This document shows positions 1-5,398 of a stretch of 5,398 nt of DNA, piece by piece. A program made the translations under genes and the position numbers. The number at the start of each line of letters is the position of its first letter. The stretch's first letter is position 1. Below the pieces are notes generated by a model that was given only the letters and a program-made list of their open reading frames with translations, was not told where the DNA came from and did not search any database. Source of the DNA: JAJNPS01 sp031426185 (GTDB taxonomy: Bacteria; Pseudomonadota; Alphaproteobacteria; Rhodobacterales; Rhodobacteraceae); assembly GCA_031426185.1 (NCBI GenBank), contig JANPKV010000240.1, positions 1-5,398 of the forward strand, in the 5' to 3' direction.

Positions 1-1189
1 GGACGTCAATACGGGCCGTGTCCTTGCCATGCAGGGCGGGTTTTCCTACGAGGATTCCGTATTTAACCGCGTGACGCAGGCGCAACGCCAGCCGGGGTCG
101 TCGTTCAAGCCGTTCGTCTATGCGGCGGCGCTCGACAGCGGTTTTACCCCCGCGACCATCGTCATCGACGCCCCCATCGAGGTGGAGACCCCCGAAGGAC
201 TCTGGACGCCCAAGAACGCCTCCAACAAGTTCTACGGCCCCACGCCCTTGCGCACCGGGATCGAACAGTCGCGCAACCTGATGACGGTGCGGGTCGCCGA
301 GGAAATCGGCATGCAGACCGTGGCGGGCTATGCCGAACGCTTTGGCGTCTATGACCGGATGAACCCGTTTCTGGCCAATGCCCTGGGCAGCCAGGAAACC
401 ACGCTGTTCAAGATGGTGGCCGCCTACGCGATGTTTGCCAACGGCGGAGAGCGGGTGGAACCGACCCTGGTTGACCGGGTCCAGGACCGCTATGGCACGA
501 CCGTTTACCGCCATGATAAGCGCATCTGCGAGGACTGTCAGTTCGCCAGTCTCAACCCCGGCGCCGAATTGACCATCACCACCAACCGCGAACGGGTGAT
601 GGACGCGATCACCGCCTATCAGTTGACGTCCATGCTGCAAGGCGTGGTCCAGCGCGGTACCGCGGCGGGCATCAACCTGCCGGTGCCGATCGCGGGCAAG
701 ACCGGCACGACCAACGACGCCAAGGATGTGTGGTTCATCGGGTATTCGTCCAATATCGTGGCGGGCTGCTATATCGGCTATGATCAGCCAAGATCGCTGG
801 GCGAAAATGCGTCGGGCGGCGGCTATTGCGGCCCGGTCTTCGAGCGTTTCATGAACACAGCCGTCAAGAAATACGGCGGGGCCGAATTTGCCGTGCCGCC
901 GGGTGGGTACTTCATCAAGATCGACCGCTTTACAGGTGCGCGACTGCCAGATGAGGCCGCAGGCGACTATGTCGTCGCCGAATATTTCCGCGAAGGCGAA
1001 GATCCCCTGTTCGGTCTTGGCATGATCGTGGATGGCGGCTTTGGCATGGGGTCGAACCTGCCGCTTTTCGACTATGGCGAAACCGGCGGGGGGGATGGGG
1101 CCGACACCGTCACCACCTCGTCGGGAGAGCGGGTACTGGTTCCGGACAAGGCGGATTTCGGAACCGTCACGTCGGGTGGGCTTTACTAG
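1..1189 (+). CDS. mrcA: Penicillin-binding protein 1A, C-terminal part (5' end outside window)
   Basis: Class A PBPs polymerise lipid II with an N-terminal GT51 glycosyltransferase and cross-link the stem peptides with a C-terminal transpeptidase, on the periplasmic face of the inner membrane. Only the transpeptidase half is here. The reading frame is open from base 2, about 395 residues, so the ATG at 29 is an internal Met and not the start. All three penicillin-binding motifs are present: SSFK at 98-109 (first Ser is the acylated nucleophile) inside the family phrase RQPGSSFKPF, SRN at 269-277, and KTGT from 698. Between the last two lies an insert with a CxxC pair (Cys codons at 527 and 536), which I recall in other alphaproteobacterial PBP1a proteins. 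The Gly/Asp-rich tail ends SGGLY. The transmembrane anchor and glycosyltransferase must lie to the left. prfB follows 85 bp downstream on the same strand. The domain is intact, with no frameshift seen. Confidence 0.95.
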   Translation, partial: DVNTGRVLAMQGGFSYEDSVFNRVTQAQRQPGSSFKPFVYAAALDSGFTPATIVIDAPIEVETPEGLWTPKNASNKFYGPTPLRTGIEQSRNLMTVRVAEEIGMQTVAGYAERFGVYDRMNPFLANALGSQETTLFKMVAAYAMFANGGERVEPTLVDRVQDRYGTTVYRHDKRICEDCQFASLNPGAELTITTNRERVMDAITAYQLTSMLQGVVQRGTAAGINLPVPIAGKTGTTNDAKDVWFIGYSSNIVAGCYIGYDQPRSLGENASGGGYCGPVFERFMNTAVKKYGGAEFAVPPGGYFIKIDRFTGARLPDEAAGDYVVAEYFREGEDPLFGLGMIVDGGFGMGSNLPLFDYGETGGGDGADTVTTSSGERVLVPDKADFGTVTSGGLY

Positions 1190-1207
1190 CCGCTGGCGGC
1201 GCGGGCC

Positions 1208-1236
1208 TTGCCGGGGTCCGGCGCACGCGCTATCAC
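1208..1236 (+). promoter_or_regulatory. Possible weak sigma70 promoter for prfB
   Basis: In the 85-bp spacer between mrcA and prfB, TTGCCG (1208-1213) and TATCAC (1231-1236) each match four of six consensus bases and are exactly 17 bp apart. The start site would be near 1243, giving a leader of about 30 nt that contains the AAGGA ribosome site (1259-1263). A small inverted repeat, GCCGG-ggt-CCGGC (1210-1222), overlaps the -35 box. In GC-rich DNA such matches occur by chance, and prfB may simply be read from the mrcA promoter. Confidence 0.22.
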
Positions 1237-1274
1237 CCCGGCGTTGATCCACATTTCCAAGGAAGCCCGGACTG

Positions 1275-2390
1275 ATGCGCGCCGAAACCCAAAACCATGT
1301 GGAGGCGATCCGCAAATCGCTGGCCTTGCTGGCGCAGCGGATGGATCGGGAAACCGCCGCTCATCGGCTGGAAGAGTTCGACGCGATGATCGAAGCGCCC
1401 GACCTGTGGAACGACCCCGCCAAGGCGCAAGGGCTGATGCGCGAACGCCAGCAGCTTCTGGATGCGCTATCGACATATCAGCTGATCGACAGCGGTTTGC
1501 GCGACAATGTCGAACTGATCGAAATGGGCGAGGCCGAGGGCGACGCCGAGATCGTCGCCGAGGCGGAGGTAGCACTCAGGTCGCTTGTGGAACTCGCCGC
1601 CGCCAAGGAACTGGAAGCCTTGCTGGACGGCGAGGCGGATTCCAACGACACCTTCCTTGAGGTCAATGCAGGCGCCGGGGGCACGGAATCCTGCGACTGG
1701 GCGTCGATGCTGGCGCGCATGTATGTCCGCTGGGCCGAGAAAAAGGGCTATACCGTCGAGCTTCAGTCGGAATCAGCGGGCGAAGAGGCGGGCATCAAGT
1801 CGGCGGCCTACAAGATATCCGGCCACAATGCCTATGGCTGGCTCAAGTCGGAATCGGGTGTCCACCGGCTGGTGCGCATCTCGCCCTATGACTCTGCGGC
1901 GCGTCGGCATACCTCGTTCTCGTCGATCTGGGTCTATCCGGTGGTCGATGACAACATCGAGATCGACGTGCAGGACAAGGACATCCGTATCGACACCTAC
2001 CGGTCGTCGGGTGCAGGCGGCCAGCACGTGAACAAGACGGATTCCGCTGTCCGGATCACCCACTTTCCGTCAGGGATCGTCGTGACCAGTTCGGAAAAAT
2101 CCCAGCACCAGAACCGCGACATCGCCATGAAGGCGTTGAAATCGCGGCTGTACCAGATGGAACTCGACAAGCGCAACGCCGCCATCAACGAGGCCCATGA
2201 GGCCAAGGGCGATGCGGGCTGGGGCAACCAGATCCGATCTTACGTGTTGCAGCCCTATCAGATGGTCAAGGACCTGCGGACCGGGGTGGAGACCTCCGAC
2301 ACGGCCGGTGTTCTCGATGGCGATCTGGACCGGTTCATGGCGGCCACGCTGGCGATGGACAAGTCCGGCAAGGGACGCGACGAGGACTGA
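1275..2390 (+). CDS. prfB: Peptide chain release factor 2 (RF2)
   Basis: RF2 ends translation at UGA and UAA codons by triggering peptidyl-tRNA hydrolysis on the ribosome. The protein is 371 aa, close to the 365 of E. coli. The GGQ motif that enters the peptidyl-transferase centre is at residues 248-250 (2016-2024); its Gln is the usual PrmC methylation target. The stop-codon reading tripeptide is at residues 203-205 (1881-1889) and reads SPY where E. coli has SPF. RRHTSF follows it, and the position equivalent to E. coli Ala/Thr246 is Ser. The N-terminal helical domain (about 1-110) is acidic and the stretch around AGAGGTESCDWASM opens the core. The start is supported by AAGGA at 1259-1263 and by the N-terminus matching relatives. 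The frame is continuous: no in-frame UGA and no CUU-UGA slippage site, so the E. coli type frameshift autoregulation is absent. The gene itself ends in TGA. Confidence 0.97.
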   Translation: MRAETQNHVEAIRKSLALLAQRMDRETAAHRLEEFDAMIEAPDLWNDPAKAQGLMRERQQLLDALSTYQLIDSGLRDNVELIEMGEAEGDAEIVAEAEVALRSLVELAAAKELEALLDGEADSNDTFLEVNAGAGGTESCDWASMLARMYVRWAEKKGYTVELQSESAGEEAGIKSAAYKISGHNAYGWLKSESGVHRLVRISPYDSAARRHTSFSSIWVYPVVDDNIEIDVQDKDIRIDTYRSSGAGGQHVNKTDSAVRITHFPSGIVVTSSEKSQHQNRDIAMKALKSRLYQMELDKRNAAINEAHEAKGDAGWGNQIRSYVLQPYQMVKDLRTGVETSDTAGVLDGDLDRFMAATLAMDKSGKGRDED

Positions 2391-2394
2391 GATC

Positions 2395-2414
2395 AGGCCG
2401 GCAAACCGCCTTTT
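2395..2414 (+). terminator. Weak candidate rho-independent terminator after prfB
   Basis: Four bases after the prfB stop, AGGC (2395-2398) can pair with GCCT (2408-2411), and GG (2400-2401) with CC (2406-2407), around a CAAA loop with C2399 bulged. TTTT (2411-2414) follows, its first base shared with the stem. The stem is short and interrupted and the T-run is only four, so termination would be partial at best. Its position between prfB and a plausible new promoter is the main support. Confidence 0.25.
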
Positions 2415-2426
2415 GAAGATTGGTCT

Positions 2427-2455
2427 TTGAGACTCAGCCTGTCCGGCCATAAGAT
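2427..2455 (+). promoter_or_regulatory. Predicted sigma70 promoter for the DUF2189 gene
   Basis: TTGAGA (2427-2432) matches the -35 consensus at five of six bases, and TAAGAT (2450-2455) matches the -10 at four of six, with a 17-bp spacer. Transcription would start near 2462, leaving a leader of about 18 nt just long enough for the ribosome site CGGGAGA (2467-2473) before the ATG at 2480. A GANTC sequence (GACTC, 2431-2435), the target of the alphaproteobacterial methylase CcrM, overlaps the end of the -35 box. This is a pattern match only. Confidence 0.42.
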
Positions 2456-2479
2456 CCCCCACGTTACGGGAGACATGGC

Positions 2480-3253
2480 ATGTCCGACCGCGCTGACCCC
2501 GACGGGGCGGGAGTTGAGGTCCTGATTCTGGACCTGTCCGATCTGCGCGCAAGCCTGCTGGCGGGATGGCGGGACTTCTTGCGCGCACCGCTGTTCGGGC
2601 TTTTCTTCGCAGGAGTTTTCGTCGCCGGCGGCTGGCTGATCCTGTGGGCCGCCACGACCAAGGGACAGATCTGGTGGACGCTGCCTGCCGGCGCCGGCTT
2701 TCCCATCCTCGGACCCTTCATCGCCTGCGGCTTCTACGAGATTTCGCGTCGGCTCGAGGCCGGAAAGCCGCTGGACTGGAGCGGCATCCTCGGGGTGATG
2801 TTTCGCCAGAAGGACCGCCAGATCCCCGCAATAGCCGCCGTCGTTGTTGTGTTCTTTCTGTTCTGGAACTTTCTGGCCCACATGATCTTTGCGCTGTTTC
2901 TGGGGACCTCGACGATGACCAACGTATCGTCATCGCTGGCGATCTTTGCGACACCCGAAGGCATGATGATGCTGGGCGTCGGCACCCTGGTGGGGGCAGC
3001 ATTCGCCGCACTTCTTTTCGCGATTACAGTGATCAGCATTCCGATGCTGCTTGACCGCGAGGTGGATTTCGTCACGGCGATGATCACTTCGGTCAGCCTT
3101 GTGCGCGACAATCCGGTGATCATGCTGGGCTGGGGGGCCTTCATCGCGGTGGCGCTGTTTGCCGGAATGCTGCCCTGGGTCTTGGGGCTTTTCGTCGTGC
3201 TGCCGGTCCTCGGGCATGCAAGCTGGCACCTGTACCGCAGATCCGTCGAATAG
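2480..3253 (+). CDS. DUF2189 family multi-pass membrane protein, function unknown
   Basis: A 257-aa hydrophobic protein that I assign to the DUF2189 family (COG5473) from its conserved phrases: DLRASLLAGWRDF at 21-33, LPAGAGFPILGPF at 68-80 followed by YEISRRLEAG, PMLLDR at 188-193, and the C-terminal GHASWHLYR at 245-253. Hydrophobic segments lie at about 38-58, 73-87, 114-140, 163-190 and 212-245; the last is long enough for two passes, giving about six helices. No signal peptide or catalytic motif stands out, and the role of the family is unknown to me. The start at 2480 is preceded by CGGGAGA (2467-2473) at good spacing; the nearby ATG at 2475 is out of frame. It has its own likely promoter, so it is probably not co-expressed with prfB. 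Its stop lies 3 nt from the stop of the convergent MFS gene. Confidence 0.88.
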   Translation: MSDRADPDGAGVEVLILDLSDLRASLLAGWRDFLRAPLFGLFFAGVFVAGGWLILWAATTKGQIWWTLPAGAGFPILGPFIACGFYEISRRLEAGKPLDWSGILGVMFRQKDRQIPAIAAVVVVFFLFWNFLAHMIFALFLGTSTMTNVSSSLAIFATPEGMMMLGVGTLVGAAFAALLFAITVISIPMLLDREVDFVTAMITSVSLVRDNPVIMLGWGAFIAVALFAGMLPWVLGLFVVLPVLGHASWHLYRRSVE

Positions 3254-3256
3254 CCG

Positions 3257-4684
3257 TCAGGGGTCGCTCCTTGCCCGCCGAATGGTCAGCGACAGGATGG
3301 CCGCCACCAGCGCCATCGCCGCGGCCACTCCTGCGACGACCGCAAACGCGTGGCCTGTGGCCGCGACATGCGCCGCGGCGGTTCCGGGAAGCCCAAAGCC
3401 GGGCAGGGTCCCCGTATCGGTCGCGCCGTACATCCAGGCCGCCAGCCGTCCCATCAATGCCACCGCGATCAGGCCTGCCACGCGGGCGACGGCATTGTTG
3501 ATGCCCGACGCTGCCCCGTGCTCGTCATCCCCGGCATCGGCCATGACGGCAGCGGTCAGGGGCGCCACCAGCAGCCCCAGCCCGACACCTCCCAAGGCCA
3601 TCAGCGGGATGATCCGCCCCCAGAAATCGCCCCCCTCGGCCACAAATGCCAGACCCGCATAGGCCAGCGCCACCAGCGCCGATCCCGCGGCCAGCAACGG
3701 CCCGGGGCCAAGCTTGTCCACCCAGCGGCCTGCCGGCGCCGACATGACCCCGATGAGGACGGAAATCGGCACAAAGGCCGCCGTGACCTCCAGCGGACTG
3801 ACGCCCCAGACAGACGTCGCCGTCATCGGCAGGTAGAACATCACCCCGTTCAGCGCGAAATAGAGCGCCAGCGTCATCAGGTTGGCCATCGCAAAGGTGC
3901 GGCGGCGGAACATCGACAGGCGGATCATGGGGGCAGGGCTGACCGCCTCCCACCAGATGAAGGCGATCAGCGCCACAAGTCCCGCAGCACCCAGAGGCAG
4001 AACCCAGTCCGCCCGCGATGTCAGCGCCAGGGCCATCAGCCCAAGGCCCGCGGTGGCCAGAAACGCTCCCGGCAGGTCCAGTGCGGTGGTGGACCGGGCG
4101 GTATCCTGGGCCACGCGTCCCTGCAGAAGCCAGACAGAGATCAGACCCAGCGGCAGGTTCATCGCAAAGATCGCGCGCCAGCCAAACTCTCCGCCCCAGG
4201 AAATCAGCATGCCCCCCAGAACGGGACCCAGGGCGGTGGTCGCAGTCGACGCCGCCGCCCAGAGGCCCAGCGCCTGGCCGCGTTCCTCGCGCGGATAGGC
4301 GCGCGAGACCAGCGCCATCGACCCCGGCACCATCAGCGCAGCACCGATGCCCTTGACCGCGCGCGCCGCAATCATCTGGGGCGCGTCCTGCGCCAGCGCA
4401 CAGGCCAGCGATGCGGCGACAAATACCCAGATGCCGATGACGAACACGCGCGCCGTGCCATATCGATCGCCCAGCGCGCCGCCCGTCAGGACCAGCGCAG
4501 AAAGTGCAAGCAGATAGGCCGCCGATATCCATTGCGCCTGCGGCAGCGACGCATCGAGCGCGCTGCGCATGGAAGGAATCGCGATGGCGGTGACCGACGT
4601 GTCGATGAACCCCATCGAGGACGCGAGGACCGCAGCCCAGAGGATGGTCCGCCGATCCTCGGGCGCGCAAAAAGAAACGGACAT
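3257..4684 (-). CDS. MFS transporter, DHA2 (14-helix, EmrB/QacA-like) family
   Basis: A proton-driven exporter of the inner membrane, by family; the substrate cannot be read from sequence. With the ATG at 4684 it has 475 residues and fourteen hydrophobic segments, at about 14-36, 50-71, 80-99, 103-125, 139-161, 169-187, 204-222, 227-246, 263-286, 298-319, 330-349, 356-382, 393-421 and 444-468. MFS motif A (GGALGDRYGTARV) is at 68-80, the TM1 acidic motif (GFIDTSVTAIAIP) is at 25-37 with Asp28, and antiporter motif C (ALGPVLGG) is at 151-158. HGAASGINNAVARVAG before helix 13 is also typical. An upstream in-frame ATG at 4711 would add nine residues, but no ribosome site precedes it; the 4684 start has only a weak AGGG about 9 nt upstream. 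Both starts touch the terminator at 4669-4705. No membrane-fusion partner or regulator gene is next to it. Confidence 0.9.
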   Translation of the reverse strand: MSVSFCAPEDRRTILWAAVLASSMGFIDTSVTAIAIPSMRSALDASLPQAQWISAAYLLALSALVLTGGALGDRYGTARVFVIGIWVFVAASLACALAQDAPQMIAARAVKGIGAALMVPGSMALVSRAYPREERGQALGLWAAASTATTALGPVLGGMLISWGGEFGWRAIFAMNLPLGLISVWLLQGRVAQDTARSTTALDLPGAFLATAGLGLMALALTSRADWVLPLGAAGLVALIAFIWWEAVSPAPMIRLSMFRRRTFAMANLMTLALYFALNGVMFYLPMTATSVWGVSPLEVTAAFVPISVLIGVMSAPAGRWVDKLGPGPLLAAGSALVALAYAGLAFVAEGGDFWGRIIPLMALGGVGLGLLVAPLTAAVMADAGDDEHGAASGINNAVARVAGLIAVALMGRLAAWMYGATDTGTLPGFGLPGTAAAHVAATGHAFAVVAGVAAAMALVAAILSLTIRRARSDP

Positions 4685-4705
4685 CGGGGAAGGCCCTGAT
4701 GTCCG
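4669..4705 (-). terminator. Strong intrinsic terminator after the bactofilin gene, overlapping the MFS gene start
   Basis: Read on the minus strand, CGGACATC (4705-4698) pairs perfectly with GATGTCCG (4685-4678). After one A/C mismatch, GGG pairs with CCC around a CCTT loop, and TTTCTTTTT (4677-4669) follows directly. This is a textbook rho-independent terminator, 28 nt past the bactofilin stop, so it should end the M23-bactofilin transcript. On the plus strand there is no T-run after the stem, so it should act in one direction only. It is odd in overlapping the start of the next gene: the ATG at 4684-4682 is in the 3' arm, and the T-tract encodes part of the residues VSF. Confidence 0.82.
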
Positions 4706-4732
4706 TGTCATGTCGTTCGGTACGATCTGGTG

Positions 4733-5239
4733 TCAGCTGGCGTCGGACGACGGATCCACAGCTGCGCGCGAAGTCGACGTCGTGGGGCGTCCATTGGCCA
4801 GCGGGTCTTCCTGACGCTGGACAGAGCCCTCGAAATGCGCGCCGGATTCGATGGCGATGGTCTTGTGGATGATATCGCCCTCGACCCGCGCGGTAGATGT
4901 CAGGCGGACCTTGAGACCCCGAACGCGGCCCACGACCCGTCCGTTGACGACAATGTCATCTGCGACGATTTCGCCCCGGATGGTGGCGCTTTCGCCAACC
5001 GTCAACAGATGCGCGCGGATGTCGCCTTCGACGGTGCCTTCGATCTGGATGTCGCCAGTGGTGCGGACATTGCCCACGACGGTCAGGTCAGCCGACAACA
5101 CCGACGGCGCAGGTTTGACCTTGGGGGCGGTCGGGGTGAAATCCATTGCAGGCTTGCTCACGGGCATCCCTTCGGTTTTGGGTTTTTCGGATTCTGCCGG
5201 CTTTTGCCCGGGCTCGTTGATGCGGCTTTTAGAAAACAT
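4733..5239 (-). CDS. Bactofilin (polymer-forming cytoskeletal protein)
   Basis: Bactofilins self-assemble without nucleotide into filaments of right-handed beta-helical subunits and act as membrane-bound scaffolds for cell-shape or stalk enzymes. The protein is 168 aa. The beta-helical core runs from about residue 47 (SVLSADLTVVGNV) to 141 (HFEGSVQR), with rung-like repeats such as GDIQIEGTVEGDI, ATIRGEIVADDI and ARVEGDIIHKTI. A Lys/Pro-rich flexible tail precedes it and a Ser/Thr/Asp tail follows, the usual layout. The first residues, MFSKSR, resemble the membrane-targeting N-terminus of Caulobacter BacA, which begins MFSK. The start is clear: AAGGCAGG (5252-5245) lies 5 nt upstream. It overlaps the end of the M23 gene by 11 nt, so the two are probably translationally coupled. 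The terminator at 4669-4705 closes the unit. Homologues are named bacA, bacM or ccmA; I cannot choose between them. Confidence 0.93.
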   Translation of the reverse strand: MFSKSRINEPGQKPAESEKPKTEGMPVSKPAMDFTPTAPKVKPAPSVLSADLTVVGNVRTTGDIQIEGTVEGDIRAHLLTVGESATIRGEIVADDIVVNGRVVGRVRGLKVRLTSTARVEGDIIHKTIAIESGAHFEGSVQRQEDPLANGRPTTSTSRAAVDPSSDAS

Positions 5240-5398
5240 CTTTGCCTGCCTTGATGAAGGTCATCGGATTGATCGCCCTGCCGCCAATGCGGATCTCGTA
5301 GTGTAGGTGCGTGCCGGTCGATCGACCGGAATTGCCCATATCACCAATCCGGTCGCCACGCGATACCCTTTGTCCGACATCGACGCGAAGCTGGCTCA
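5229..5398 (-). CDS. M23 family metallopeptidase, C-terminal end (5' end outside window)
   Basis: Fifty-five codons of an open frame enter from the right edge (first full codon at 5396) and stop at TAA (5231-5229). The protein piece shows the closing part of the LytM/M23 fold: GQRVSRGDRIGDMGNSGRS, then TGTHLHYEIR with the HxH motif (HLH, 5309-5301), then INPMTFI. In this family the second His of HxH binds the catalytic zinc and the first assists catalysis; the remaining zinc ligands are outside the window. Such enzymes cut peptide cross-bridges in peptidoglycan from the periplasm. It has no start codon in the window, so it is easily missed. Bactofilins paired with M23 endopeptidases are known in Helicobacter (Csd1/CcmA) and in stalked alphaproteobacteria, where the bactofilin localises or controls the enzyme. 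An M23 protein with degenerate zinc sites acting as a regulator is less likely, since HxH is intact. Confidence 0.92.
   Translation of the reverse strand, partial: SQLRVDVGQRVSRGDRIGDMGNSGRSTGTHLHYEIRIGGRAINPMTFIKAGKDVF
5245..5252 (-). promoter_or_regulatory. Bactofilin ribosome binding site inside the M23 coding end
   Basis: Read on the minus strand, AAGGCAGG ends 5 nt before the bactofilin ATG and lies within the last codons of the M23 peptidase gene. Ribosomes finishing the peptidase stop 11 nt inside the bactofilin gene, close to this site, which suits coupled reinitiation. It also fixes the bactofilin start. Confidence 0.6.
5314..5329. repeat. 16-bp perfect palindrome inside the M23 coding region
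   Basis: CCGGTCGATCGACCGG is identical to its reverse complement. It lies over the codons for SGRSTG, a conserved stretch just before the HxH motif, so protein constraint may explain it. No second copy is seen in the window. Confidence 0.3.

Noticed and set aside
29..31. ATG at 29 as the start of a short transpeptidase gene
   Set aside because: The frame continues upstream to the window edge with the conserved PBP phrase just before the Met (TGRVLAM), so the gene begins outside the window.
527..538. CxxC pair in PBP1a as a metal-binding or redox site
   Set aside because: I recall similar Cys pairs in alphaproteobacterial PBP1a proteins; a structural disulfide in the periplasm is a simpler reading, and nothing else suggests a metal site.
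1210..1222. Inverted repeat GCCGG-ggt-CCGGC as a terminator of mrcA
   Set aside because: Short stem with a 3-nt loop and no T-run after it; it does not qualify as an intrinsic terminator.
1208..1660. Open frame spanning the mrcA-prfB spacer and the prfB start
   Set aside because: Arg/Gly-rich translation without family features, overlapping the clear prfB frame; no ribosome site of note.
2393..2881. Minus-strand frame opposite the start of the DUF2189 gene
   Set aside because: Shadow frame with biased composition; the plus-strand frame carries conserved family phrases and membrane helices.
3525..4670. Second long minus-strand frame (381 codons) inside the MFS gene
   Set aside because: It is a shifted frame of the MFS gene with low-complexity Gly/Ala/Arg/Cys-rich translation; MFS motifs A and C and the helices are all in the other frame.
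3350..4699. Long open frame on the plus strand (449 codons) opposite the MFS gene
   Set aside because: Its product is extremely rich in Arg, Gln, His and Gly with no hydrophobic core or recognisable domain. It is the mirror of the well-supported MFS frame in GC-rich DNA, where stops are rare.
4730..5306. Plus-strand frames opposite the bactofilin gene
   Set aside because: They lie opposite the clear bactofilin beta-helix frame and show no domain or ribosome site.

Overview
This window reads as ordinary chromosome from a high-GC alphaproteobacterium, most likely a member of the Rhodobacteraceae (roseobacter/Rhodobacter group). The reasons are the wording of the RF2 and PBP1a proteins, a bactofilin starting MFSK as in Caulobacter BacA, strong G/C third-position bias, and the PBP1a-prfB gene order, which I recall from this group. 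I see no phage, transposon, CRISPR, tRNA or rRNA signature.

Plus strand, 1-3253: the C-terminal half of a class A penicillin-binding protein (PBP1a, mrcA) runs in from the left edge with all three transpeptidase motifs. An 85-bp spacer leads to a complete prfB (release factor 2) that needs no programmed frameshift. A weak hairpin plus T-run and then a good sigma70-like promoter (TTGAGA-17-TAAGAT) separate prfB from a DUF2189-family membrane protein.

Minus strand, 3257-5398, in transcription order: the C-terminal end of an M23 (LytM-type) peptidase enters from the right edge. It overlaps a bactofilin gene by 11 nt. After the bactofilin comes a strong intrinsic terminator, and then a 14-TM DHA2-type MFS exporter that converges on the DUF2189 gene with a 3-nt gap. 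The M23-bactofilin pair is a known cell-shape module, in which the bactofilin polymer positions or controls a peptidoglycan endopeptidase. Together with PBP1a, the window therefore has peptidoglycan genes at both ends.

The most unusual feature is where the minus-strand terminator lies. Its hairpin and T-tract sit on top of the start of the MFS transporter gene, with the likely ATG inside the 3' arm and the T-tract forming codons 3-5. Any transcript that expresses the transporter must pass this structure, so it looks like an attenuator or start-codon sequestering element. Nothing else suggests a wholly new system.
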